DNA from: Candidatus Zipacnadia bacterium
GTDB taxonomy: Bacteria; Armatimonadota; Zipacnadia; Zipacnadales; Zipacnadaceae
NCBI GenBank assembly: GCA_029821215.1
Contig: JALGTV010000023.1
Span: 1-25,890, forward strand
DNA length: 25,890 bases
Direction of reading: 5' to 3'
A program made the position numbers and the translations under genes. The notes under the pieces are model-generated. The model was not told the origin of the DNA and searched no databases. It was given only the letters and a program-made list of their open reading frames with translations. Below, one piece after another: positions 8,354 through 15,492 of the stretch. How positions within the stretch are numbered: position 1 is the first letter of the stretch; each line of letters starts with the position of its first letter.

Positions 8354-8929
8354 TTATTCTGTCTTTTGGTGCAAGCGATCAAACTTTCGGTGTATCTGGT
8401 CTAAAGAAGTTGATTCAATCCGGTAACCGTCTTCGGTGTCCTCATCAGGGATAAGCCATCCGAGGCTGTCGCGTTCGGCCCGGTCAATGAACAGCACGCC
8501 ATTGAGGTGATCAATCTCATGAACCAATACCCGGGCCAGAAATCCTTCTGCCTCCAGGTGCATTTCCTCCCCATCAGGATTGATAGCTTCCACGAGAACT
8601 CGTAGCGGGCGCTGCACATCGGCTCGCAGAGTAGGAAAACTCAAACAGCCTTCCGAGCCGGTTTGCTCCTCCTCCTGCTCCACCAGTCGGGGGTTAATAA
8701 GACAATGTATGGGAACATCGTCGTCGGCATCTTCTCGGACTATTGCCACCCGCACCAGTCTGCCCACCTGCGGCGCGGCTAACCCCACGCCTATCTGTGA
8801 CGCACGCATAGTCTCGGCCATTTGCTCTATAAAGTGGTGTAGTTCATCATCTATGTTCCGCACTCTCTTAGCTTTCTTGCGGAGGATAGAATCACCATAT
8901 ATACGGACCCGTAAGCCAGCCATAATCAT
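8354..8929 (-). CDS. def: Peptide deformylase
   Basis: About 191 residues. All three deformylase motifs are present: GVGLAAPQVG, EGCLSFP (metal-ligand Cys) and HEIDHLNGVLF (two metal-ligand His and the catalytic Glu). The enzyme removes the formyl group from nascent proteins. The N-terminus GLRVRIYGDSILRKKAKRV is typical. Start: ATG at 8929 lies 5 bases after AGGA; ATG at 8923 and TTG at 8932 are alternatives. The C-terminus runs somewhat past motif 3 (about 55 residues), as is common. It lies between priA and fmt with short spacers, so it is probably on the same transcript. Confidence 0.97.
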   Translation of the reverse strand: MIMAGLRVRIYGDSILRKKAKRVRNIDDELHHFIEQMAETMRASQIGVGLAAPQVGRLVRVAIVREDADDDVPIHCLINPRLVEQEEEQTGSEGCLSFPTLRADVQRPLRVLVEAINPDGEEMHLEAEGFLARVLVHEIDHLNGVLFIDRAERDSLGWLIPDEDTEDGYRIESTSLDQIHRKFDRLHQKTE

Positions 8930-8957
8930 CAACTTCCTTTAACCTATCAGCATAGTA

Positions 8958-11483
8958 CTACATCATATCAATTGGCTCAATGTCTACTACCACCGTGGTA
9001 GCCCCGGTGTCCCCCAGCCGCCCGGTAAGCTCCTGAATGGTCTCTTGCAACCGGGGCATATCGGGTGCTTTAATCAATATTTGATACCGATAACGACCGC
9101 GCAATTTGTGCAACGGGGCCTCAGCCGGGCCCAGGAATTGGACCTCGCCTTGCTTAAACAACACCCCCATATCCTGCAGATACACTGCGGCCTGGCGCGC
9201 CACAGTTAGTGCTTTGTCCTCCTGTTGGTCAGAGAACACGATGTTGGCCAATTCCACGAAGGGCGGGTATAGGTTCTCACGTCGGGCGGCCAGCTCCTGC
9301 TGGTAGAAGCGGTGGTAGTCATGATGGCGGGCGGCGGCAATGGCATAGTGGTCGGGATTGTAAGTTTGCACCAACACCTCACCAGGTTTATCAGCCCGAC
9401 CGGCCCGCCCAGCAACCTGGGTAAGAAGCTGAAAAGTTCTCTCCGCCGCGCGGAAGTCGGGACGATGCAGGCCGACATCCGCATTCAGTACTCCAACCAG
9501 AGTAACCTCAGGAAAATCCAGACCCTTAGCAATCATTTGTGTCCCCACTAGCACATTGGCCTCGCCCGCCGCAAAGCGCCGCAGTATCCGCCCATAGGCG
9601 CCCTTGGCGGTTACCGTGTCACGGTCCATCCGGGCCACAACCGCTTGCTTAAATTGTCGCTGGACCTGGTCAGCCACCCGTTCGGTGCCCAGGCCCTGGA
9701 AGCCGATATTGTATCCCTTGCAGTTGTCACATTGATCCGGCACCGGGCGGCTATAGTCGCAGTGATGACAGCGCATAGTGCGACTGCGATGATGGTAGGT
9801 CAAGGACACTGAACAATCCGGACACCGCAGCGCCCAGCCACATTCCCGGCACATAACAAAAGTAGAGAAGCCGCGGCGGTTCAGAAACAGTATCACTTGC
9901 TCACCCCGCCCCAAACGGTGCTCAATCGCCTCCGAGATCCGCTGGCTGAACGTCCCCCCACTGCCTAACAGTGCCTCCTGGCGCAAGTCAATTATCTCCA
10001 CCCGGGGAAGGGGACGGTTATCAATGCGTTCTGGCAGCTCCATCAAGCTCAGTCCATCAAAGTTGTTGCTGCTAGCCTGGTAGTAGGTCTCTATTGATGG
10101 TGTCGCCGACCCCAGCATCAGGACTGCCCCTTCCTGGCGGGCTCGCTGGAAGGCCACCGCCACTGCGTTATACCGCGGAGAACTCTCCTGCTTGTAAGTC
10201 CGTTCATGTTCCTCGTCCACCACCACTATCCCCAGGTCCTGACAGGGAGCAAATACCGCCGAGCGCGCACCGATGACAATATCCGCCTCACCCCGGTCCA
10301 CTCGGCCCCATTCGTCATACCTTTCGCCGGCGCTCAGGCTACTGTGAAACAACGCCAGCCGGCCACCGAATCGGGCGCGGAATCGCCCCACCATCTGGGG
10401 AGTAAGCGAGATTTCAGGCACCAGAACAATGGCACTGCGGCCGCGCTGGAGAGCACCTTCAATTCCCTGAAGGTATACTTCTGTCTTGCCGCTACCGGTT
10501 ATGCCGTGCAGCAGGATTGCCTCATATTGGTGGCGGCTCAAGGCATCAGCCACCCGTTGCAGCACCCGGGCCTGCGCCGGGGTGGGGGAGAGAGCTTCAG
10601 TTGCTTCGCCACCCAGCCCCGGCTCCTGCGGCAGGCGCTGCTGACGTTGCTGGAAGATGGTAACTAGGCCTTTGTCGGCGAGCCGGACAACTGAACTGCG
10701 CGGTAATTCGGCCACGGCTACTGGCTCACCCCGGGCTTCTAACAGTGCCTCTATCACTTCCACTTGCCGAGGCGCGCTGCCGGCTAACTCTTCCATCACC
10801 GCTGACCACGGCTGGTCGGTGTCGGCCAGCACTGCCACCTGCTGGGTCACTGGACCCACAGGGGGCCGGCTCAGGCGGCGCTCCAAACTGACCAAGTCCT
10901 TCTCCTGCAGACCTCGGAGAGCCGACAGAACCGCCGAACGCGAGAACCCTTTGCCTTCTGCTTGTACTTGCTCTACCAGGTTATCAAGGAGCACTGGCTC
11001 GGACAGCCGTTGCAATATGCTCAACAGTTGTGCCTGGCGCGGAGCGCGGGCTACCTGGGCCCGATTGTTTTCTTGCTGACCGGCCTCGGTCAACCTAATG
11101 GTGGTTATTGACCGACGACGACGCCCGGGCGGCATCACGCAGCGCAGTGCATCCGCTAGCGAGCTATTGTACCTTTGCGCTACCCATTCAGCTAATTTCA
11201 GTTGCTGGCGGCTGAACAGCGGCTGGTCAACTATTAGACGGATAATGCTCTTCAGTTGAGCGGGCGGGCGGCGGTCAGTGAATCCAATAACATAACCTGG
11301 CAGGCGCTGGCTGCCGAAGGGCACCAGCACATAACTGCCCACGCAGACATCAGCGGCCAAATCAGGCGGCATCTGGTAGGTGAAAGGGCGGTCAAGGCTG
11401 CGGCCAGAAGGAGCTACTATTACTTGGGCATAAGTTTGGGACTGCGAGGGGTGGCCGTTGCGTTGGCTATCATATTGGTTCAG
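8958..11483 (-). CDS. priA: Primosomal protein N' (replication restart helicase), apparent CTG start
   Basis: This superfamily 2 DNA helicase reloads the replisome at stalled forks. Numbering from the first ATG (11372): Walker A GITGSGKT near 287, DEEH box near 386, four CxxC pairs binding two zinc ions (CREC, CPDC, CHHC, CDNC; about 505-550), and the late helicase motif QVAGRAGRADKPGEV. From ATG 11372 the protein would be 804 residues but lacks part of the DNA-binding 3'BD domain. The missing piece is encoded in frame just upstream: YAQVIVAPSGRSLDRPFTYQ matches the usual PriA start (compare FAEVIVDVSTKNIDRPFDY of Bacillus subtilis, recalled). Between that segment and the in-frame stop inside metK there is no ATG, GTG or TTG. 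The best candidate is CTG at 11483, overlapping the metK TGA, with AGGA and GGGAGG upstream, giving 841 residues. Confidence 0.9.
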   Translation of the reverse strand: MNQYDSQRNGHPSQSQTYAQVIVAPSGRSLDRPFTYQMPPDLAADVCVGSYVLVPFGSQRLPGYVIGFTDRRPPAQLKSIIRLIVDQPLFSRQQLKLAEWVAQRYNSSLADALRCVMPPGRRRRSITTIRLTEAGQQENNRAQVARAPRQAQLLSILQRLSEPVLLDNLVEQVQAEGKGFSRSAVLSALRGLQEKDLVSLERRLSRPPVGPVTQQVAVLADTDQPWSAVMEELAGSAPRQVEVIEALLEARGEPVAVAELPRSSVVRLADKGLVTIFQQRQQRLPQEPGLGGEATEALSPTPAQARVLQRVADALSRHQYEAILLHGITGSGKTEVYLQGIEGALQRGRSAIVLVPEISLTPQMVGRFRARFGGRLALFHSSLSAGERYDEWGRVDRGEADIVIGARSAVFAPCQDLGIVVVDEEHERTYKQESSPRYNAVAVAFQRARQEGAVLMLGSATPSIETYYQASSNNFDGLSLMELPERIDNRPLPRVEIIDLRQEALLGSGGTFSQRISEAIEHRLGRGEQVILFLNRRGFSTFVMCRECGWALRCPDCSVSLTYHHRSRTMRCHHCDYSRPVPDQCDNCKGYNIGFQGLGTERVADQVQRQFKQAVVARMDRDTVTAKGAYGRILRRFAAGEANVLVGTQMIAKGLDFPEVTLVGVLNADVGLHRPDFRAAERTFQLLTQVAGRAGRADKPGEVLVQTYNPDHYAIAAARHHDYHRFYQQELAARRENLYPPFVELANIVFSDQQEDKALTVARQAAVYLQDMGVLFKQGEVQFLGPAEAPLHKLRGRYRYQILIKAPDMPRLQETIQELTGRLGDTGATTVVVDIEPIDMM

Positions 11484-12628
11484 AGTCCTGCCGCCTCCCG
11501 TAGCATATCAACGGCATCTAATCGTTCCCAGGTGAATTCTGGTTCGTTGCGACCAAAGTGACCATAGCAAGCTGTCTTCTTATAGATAGGCCTTCGCAGG
11601 TCAAGGTGTTGAATTATTCCTGCCGGACTGAGATCGAAATTGTCTCCAACTATCTTCTCCAACTGTGGCTCGGGTATTTTCCCCGTACCGAATGTAAACA
11701 CAGCCAAAGAGAAAGGCTCCACTTGGCCAATGGCATAAGCGATATGAACTTCACAGCGGTCGGCCAGTCCGGCGGCTACTATATTCTTCGCAATGTAGCG
11801 AGCCATGTAGCTGGCACTCCGATCAACCTTGGTCGGATCCTTGCCACTGAAGCAGCCCCCGCCATGGCGGCCTACACCTCCATAGGTATCTACTATTGTC
11901 TTGCGCCCGGTCACGCCAGTATCGGCCTGGGGCCCCCCCACAGTAAAGCTACCCGTCCCATTAACCATAACGTCAAGAGGATCGGGCTGCAACTCACTGG
12001 GAATAACGGGCATCACTACCGTCTCAATCAGGTCGGCCCGTATCTGCTCCAGAGACACGTCGGGACGGTGCTGAGCCGCTAGCAAGACTTTGGTAACTAC
12101 TACTGGCCGGTCGGCCTGGTAGCGCACGGTTACTTGGCTCTTACCATCAGGGCGCAAGTAATCTAATTGGTCAGTTTTGCGTACCTGGGCCAGTCGCTGG
12201 CACAGCTTGTGGGCCAGCATTATCGGCATCGGCATATACTCAGCCGTCTCGTTGGTAGCATAACCAATCATCATGCCCTGATCACCGGCCCCCCCGCTGT
12301 CCACGCCCTGGGAAATCTCGCGGGACTGCTCGTGTATAGCCGTCAACACACCAATAGTATCACAATCAAACCCATACTTGGCCCGGGTGTAGCCAATCTC
12401 GCGTACCGTCTCGCGCACAACCTCCTCAACGGGCACGTATGTGTCAGTAGTGATTTCTCCGGCCACCAAACAGGTGCCGGTGGTCACCAGCGTTTCCACG
12501 GCTACCCGTCCCAGCGGATCATCACGCATGATATAATCAAGCACTGCATCGGATACCTGGTCACAAATCTTGTCAGGATGACCCTCAGTAACTGACTCTG
12601 AGGTTAATGTGTAAACGCTATTATTCAA
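11480..12628 (-). CDS. metK: S-adenosylmethionine synthetase
   Basis: 382 residues from the chosen start. It makes S-adenosylmethionine from methionine and ATP. Seen: TSESVTEGHPDKICDQVSDAVLD at the N-terminus (GHPDK at 16-20), the signature GAGDQGMMIGYA, and the second signature GGGCFSGKDPTKVDRSASY. Start: TTG at 12628, about 10 bases after AAGGGAG, gives a family-like N-terminus (MNNSVYTLTSE). A longer frame from TTG 12655 would overlap coaBC by 8 bases and has no ribosome site. The gene follows coaBC after 19 bases, and its stop overlaps the apparent start of priA. metK is not usually part of the coaBC-priA-def-fmt group. Confidence 0.97.
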   Translation of the reverse strand: MNNSVYTLTSESVTEGHPDKICDQVSDAVLDYIMRDDPLGRVAVETLVTTGTCLVAGEITTDTYVPVEEVVRETVREIGYTRAKYGFDCDTIGVLTAIHEQSREISQGVDSGGAGDQGMMIGYATNETAEYMPMPIMLAHKLCQRLAQVRKTDQLDYLRPDGKSQVTVRYQADRPVVVTKVLLAAQHRPDVSLEQIRADLIETVVMPVIPSELQPDPLDVMVNGTGSFTVGGPQADTGVTGRKTIVDTYGGVGRHGGGCFSGKDPTKVDRSASYMARYIAKNIVAAGLADRCEVHIAYAIGQVEPFSLAVFTFGTGKIPEPQLEKIVGDNFDLSPAGIIQHLDLRRPIYKKTACYGHFGRNEPEFTWERLDAVDMLREAAGL

Positions 12629-12647
12629 TTGTTCAAATCTCCCTTCA

Positions 12648-13904
12648 TTACTCAATGTCGCCGGCAGCAGACAAAAGGCGCTCTACCTCATCAAGTATAG
12701 CCTCAGCTACCTTTATCTTCGGCCTTCGGGATACTTCCTGCCGACTGCCCTCGCGGCCGAGGATCATAACTTCGTTGGTGTCTACCCCAAAACCTGCCCC
12801 CGGGGCGTTCAGGTCGTTAGCTATGATTAGATCAATATTCTTCTCGGTTAGCTTCTGGCGGGCATTTTTCTCAACATCCTGGGTCTCGGCAGCAAACCCC
12901 ACCACCACCGAGGGCCGATGGTCGGACTCTGCCACCGCCGCAATAATGTCAGGTGTAGGTGTCAGATGCAGGTCAAGTCCTTCGCCACATTTAGTGATTT
13001 TTTCATCGGCTCGTTGGGCGGGCCGGAAATTGGCCACCGCTGCCGCTCCGATGAAGACGTCGGCTGCTGCCAAATGCTGCATAACTGCGGCTTTCATCTC
13101 TTCTGCACTTTCCACCTCAACTATCTGGGCTCCAGGTGGAGCAGAAAGTTGGATAGGTCCTGCTATCACGGTGACTTCTGCCCCCCGCTCGGCTGCTACT
13201 TGAGCCAGCGCCAACCCCATCTTCCCTGAAGAGGGGTTACTGATAAACCGTACCGGGTCCAGGTACTCGCGGGTCGGTCCGGCGGTTATCAACACGTGCC
13301 TGCCCCACAACGATGCGGAGGATGTCGGTTTCCGGAGGACAGCGGCTAAGGCGGCGACAATCTTCTCAGTGGTAGCCAACCGGCCAGCACCCACCTCGCC
13401 ACAGGCCAGCCAGCCTTCTTCCGGCTCTACGAAGTGGTAGCCTAACTCCTGGAGCTGGCTGACATTACGTTGAGTAATGGGATTGCGCCACATTTGCTCA
13501 TTCATAGCCGGAGCAAATACTACCGGCCCCACCGCCGCATTTATGGTCGTGGTGACCAGATCGTCGCAAATACCGCTAACTACTTTGCCCAGAACATTAG
13601 CCGTCGCCGGTACTACTGCCATGACCTCGGCAAACCGCGCCAACGAAATATGGTCTTGCTCTATTTGGGGCAACTGGCCGAACATTTCGCTGGCCACCGG
13701 ATAGCCGGTCAGTGCCCGGAAGGTAGTCTCGCCCACGAAATAATGGGCATTTTCGGTCATAATAACCCGGACCTCGGCCGCCGCTTGCACTAATGTGCTC
13801 ACTAACTGCGCTGCCTTATATGCGGCCACTCCACCAGTAACGGCCACTACGATTCGGCGGTTAGTTAGTTGCTTTAGATTCTCCTGATATGCAGATGTGG
13901 TCAT
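12648..13904 (-). CDS. coaBC: Bifunctional phosphopantothenoylcysteine decarboxylase / phosphopantothenate-cysteine ligase
   Basis: 418 residues carrying two steps of coenzyme A synthesis. The CoaC flavoprotein domain (about 1-190) shows VAVTGGVAAYKA, the catalytic His85 in QDHISLARF, the substrate motif PAMNEQMW, and Cys168 in LACGEVGAGRL. The CoaB domain starts near 200 with HVLITAGPTREYLDPVRFISN and PSSGKMG, and continues with VVGFAAET and LIIANDLNAPG. No key residue is missing. The ATG at 13904 has no clear ribosome site; it lies 21 bases after the gmk stop, which is buried in a hairpin, so coupling to gmk translation is likely. Confidence 0.97.
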   Translation of the reverse strand: MTTSAYQENLKQLTNRRIVVAVTGGVAAYKAAQLVSTLVQAAAEVRVIMTENAHYFVGETTFRALTGYPVASEMFGQLPQIEQDHISLARFAEVMAVVPATANVLGKVVSGICDDLVTTTINAAVGPVVFAPAMNEQMWRNPITQRNVSQLQELGYHFVEPEEGWLACGEVGAGRLATTEKIVAALAAVLRKPTSSASLWGRHVLITAGPTREYLDPVRFISNPSSGKMGLALAQVAAERGAEVTVIAGPIQLSAPPGAQIVEVESAEEMKAAVMQHLAAADVFIGAAAVANFRPAQRADEKITKCGEGLDLHLTPTPDIIAAVAESDHRPSVVVGFAAETQDVEKNARQKLTEKNIDLIIANDLNAPGAGFGVDTNEVMILGREGSRQEVSRRPKIKVAEAILDEVERLLSAAGDIE

Positions 13905-13913
13905 TAGCTGGTT

Positions 13914-13934
13914 GGCCAGTATTTTCTACTGGCC
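13914..13934 (-). promoter_or_regulatory. Intercistronic hairpin at the gmk-coaBC junction
   Basis: A perfect 8-base-pair inverted repeat (ggccagta at 13914-13921, tactggcc at 13927-13934) with a 5-base loop. The gmk stop codon (13926-13928) straddles the loop and one arm, so ribosomes finishing gmk would melt it. coaBC starts 10 bases downstream without a clear ribosome site. This fits translational coupling or transcript stabilisation; no U-tract follows. Confidence 0.4.
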
Positions 13935-14573
13935 TTGTCCTTGCTCAGCTTGCTGCAGCAGTTGCTGTTGTAGCTGCTGCCAGTCGGTGCGCTTGCGCAT
14001 ATGGCGCTCGGCCAGCAGAACAGCCTCCAGGGCGATTACTGCCTCGTCAAGCTGGTCATTGACTATGATATACTCGTACATTGCCATATTGCTTATCTCC
14101 CGCCGAGCGCTGTCCAAGCGTTTTGCTATCTCCTCTGGTGCCTCGGTGTGACGCTTCTCCAGCCGTTGCAGCAAAGCTTGCCAGGAGGGAGGGGTAATAA
14201 ACACCAGTACCGCTTGTTCACCGAGCTGTTCCCGAACAGCCTGAGCTCCCTGATAATCAATCTCCAGGACGATATCATGCCCGGCCCCCAGTACCTGCTG
14301 TACTGGTGCCCGCGGTGTGCCGTACTTCAAGTCTTTGTGAACTACTGCCCACTCCAGAAATTCGCCCTGCTGCTGCATCTGTTCAAACCGCTGGGGGCTG
14401 ACAAAGTGATAGTCGCGCCCCTCTTGCTCACCCTGGCGGGCACCGCGGGTGGTACACGATACTGATCGGCGCACCTCGGGATGAGCGGCCAGCAACCGCC
14501 TAATCACGGTGCCCTTACCCACACCTGAGGGCCCCGATACAACCAGTAGAACTCCCTGTCGCCTATCAATCAT
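13926..14573 (-). CDS. gmk: Guanylate kinase
   Basis: 215 residues. It phosphorylates GMP to GDP with ATP. The P-loop GPSGVGKGT is at 14-22; GMP-binding features include VSCTTRGARQGEQEGRDYHF, the FLEWAVVHKDLKYGTP segment and VLEIDYQGAQ; the lid/Arg region is EEIAKRLDSARREI. The last 20 residues are very Gln-rich and extend past the usual end. Start: ATG at 14573. A TTG at 14627 opens a longer frame but lies upstream of the predicted transcription start, so it is rejected. No clear ribosome site is seen. It is the first gene of the housekeeping run. Confidence 0.96.
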   Translation of the reverse strand: MIDRRQGVLLVVSGPSGVGKGTVIRRLLAAHPEVRRSVSCTTRGARQGEQEGRDYHFVSPQRFEQMQQQGEFLEWAVVHKDLKYGTPRAPVQQVLGAGHDIVLEIDYQGAQAVREQLGEQAVLVFITPPSWQALLQRLEKRHTEAPEEIAKRLDSARREISNMAMYEYIIVNDQLDEAVIALEAVLLAERHMRKRTDWQQLQQQLLQQAEQGQGQ

Positions 14574-14627
14574 AGCAAAAACCGAGCCAGCGGAACATAT
14601 TTGAAAAACAGTGTGCTTACCTACCAA

Positions 14628-14656
14628 AGTTTACCACAATAGCGGCTCGCACGCAA
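14628..14656 (-). promoter_or_regulatory. Sigma-70-type promoter of the gmk operon
   Basis: On the minus strand, -35 TTGCGT (14651-14656) and -10 TAAACT (14628-14633) are separated by 17 bases, with a TG one base before the -10 box (extended -10). Transcription should start near 14621, leaving a leader of about 48 bases before the gmk ATG. Confidence 0.55.
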
Positions 14657-14713
14657 TTATTTGTCCACATATTGGAGACTGTCGCAAAACCTATAGGAAG
14701 GGCATCGTCTCTG

Positions 14714-14887
14714 CCCTGAGCCTGTCGAAGGGTATCCTGATTGGTGCTGCCAAAGTACCCCTTCCGCGTAGTGCAGGTTCTCAACCTGCGCCAATCCCAG
14801 CGGGGTTGCGGTTCGGCAAGCTCACCGTCCTGAGCCTGCCGAAGGAGAGAACCCTGCCGAAGGGCCTGCCCTGAGCTTGCCGAAGGG
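14714..14887. repeat. Cluster of CCCTGAGCYTGYCGAAGGG repeats
   Basis: Copies at 14714-14732, 14829-14845 and 14869-14887, a shortened copy at 14852-14864 that lacks the middle, and an inverted partial copy at 14812-14824. The unit equals the reverse complement of CCCTTCGACAGGCTCAGGG, a short dispersed repeat common in environmental bacterial genomes. The inverted copy can pair with 14872-14884 over 13 bases. Confidence 0.8.
14771..14791. repeat. Small palindrome GCAGGTT-CTC-AACCTGC
   Basis: A 7-base-pair perfect stem (14773-14779 with 14783-14789) and a 3-base loop, extendable by a G-T and a G-C pair to 14771-14791. It lies between repeat copies, and a similar palindromic unit is often seen with them in environmental genomes (recalled, not checked). 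Confidence 0.5.
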
Positions 14888-14944
14888 TGCCCTGATATGT
14901 GTATGGCTTTGCTCGGCAGGACCTACAGCACCTGTTCACACCCA

Positions 14945-14972
14945 AGCGCCGTCCCTGGTAGCGGACGGCGCT
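14945..14972 (-). terminator. Hairpin downstream of the lipoprotein operon
   Basis: A perfect 10-base-pair GC-rich stem (agcgccgtcc 14945-14954, ggacggcgct 14963-14972) with an 8-base loop, about 50 bases past the lipoprotein stop. No U-tract follows on minus, so it may stabilise the 3' end or work with Rho rather than act as a classical intrinsic terminator. Confidence 0.5.
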
Positions 14973-15020
14973 AATTACAGTCGTTTGATGAGTCCGCCCT
15001 CTGGCAGGTGTTGTGTATTG

Positions 15021-15434
15021 TTAGCTGCCTGGGGGCAAGTAATTGGGGTCAATGATGTAGATGGGGCCAGCCAGGGTATGTGTGGTATCGGCCTGGACAG
15101 TAACGTACATAGGTGGCCCGGGAAGTAGTACAAATAATTCCGTCTCCGTTACTTGGATCGGGTAAGTGCCCGGGGTGATATTCATAACCGTGAAGGTGCC
15201 GTCAGCGACTGAGTTATTGGGGTCAGCATCTGATATAGCAGTTCGGCCACCGATAGTTATCTGCATATTACCGATGCCCTGACCACTGGTAATATCTACG
15301 ATACGCCCAGTTACTGCGCCTTTACCGGTTTCTGGCCTCACGCCACCCGCGCCGCCCCCACACCCCTGAGCTATCCATGCCAGGACTAACATTACTATTA
15401 CATATATACCGCATAGCCTTCTACTGCGGATCAT
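15021..15434 (-). CDS. Small lipoprotein with carboxypeptidase-regulatory-like beta-sandwich domain
   Basis: 137 residues. The N-terminus has basic residues (MIRSRRL), a hydrophobic stretch (IYVIVMLVLAWIA) and AQGC followed by GGG, a lipobox-like site that would place it on a membrane as a lipoprotein; the Gln before GC makes the box atypical. The rest resembles one CarboxypepD_reg-like domain: GAVTGRIVDITSGQGIGNMQITIGG, GTFTVMNITPGTYPIQVTE. ATG 15434 is chosen (GGAG about 10 bases upstream); GTG 15443 is possible. It lies downstream of the giant secreted protein, which has five related domains, and probably shares its transcript. The function is unknown; a surface anchor or partner is inference. 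Confidence 0.7.
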   Translation of the reverse strand: MIRSRRLCGIYVIVMLVLAWIAQGCGGGAGGVRPETGKGAVTGRIVDITSGQGIGNMQITIGGRTAISDADPNNSVADGTFTVMNITPGTYPIQVTETELFVLLPGPPMYVTVQADTTHTLAGPIYIIDPNYLPPGS

Positions 15435-15492
15435 AACCTTCACTCTCCGCTTCTGTTCAGCAGTTAGTAGTTTGTTGAAGATCTATCTCGCT

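Larger units (their letters stand above)
14628..15020. other. Intergenic region with repeats and hairpins
   Basis: About 390 bases between gmk and the lipoprotein gene without a credible gene. It contains the gmk promoter (left end), three to four copies of a short dispersed repeat, a 7-base-pair hairpin and a 10-base-pair hairpin near the end of the lipoprotein operon. Short frames here translate the repeats (phrases such as ALSLSKG) and are spurious. Confidence 0.7.

Noticed and set aside
9206..9484. Minus-strand frame inside priA
   Set aside because: Different frame from the PriA helicase motifs, with unlikely composition; a shadow.
12629..12655. Longer metK from TTG 12655 overlapping coaBC
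   Set aside because: No ribosome site, and the TTG at 12628 gives the usual N-terminal length.
14573..14627. Longer gmk from TTG 14627
   Set aside because: The start lies upstream of the predicted transcription start and adds residues not usual for the family.
14674..14690. GGAGACTGTCGCAAAAC, similar to ends of some insertion sequences
   Set aside because: No matching inverted end, target duplication or transposase remains; only a resemblance from memory.
14611..14874. Plus-strand frame of 87 codons in the repeat spacer
   Set aside because: It reads through the dispersed repeat (ALSLSKG, LSLPKE), has no ribosome site and no domain.
14986..14995. TGATGAGTCC resembling a hammerhead ribozyme core
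   Set aside because: No GAAA strand after a helix II and no matching stems I and III.
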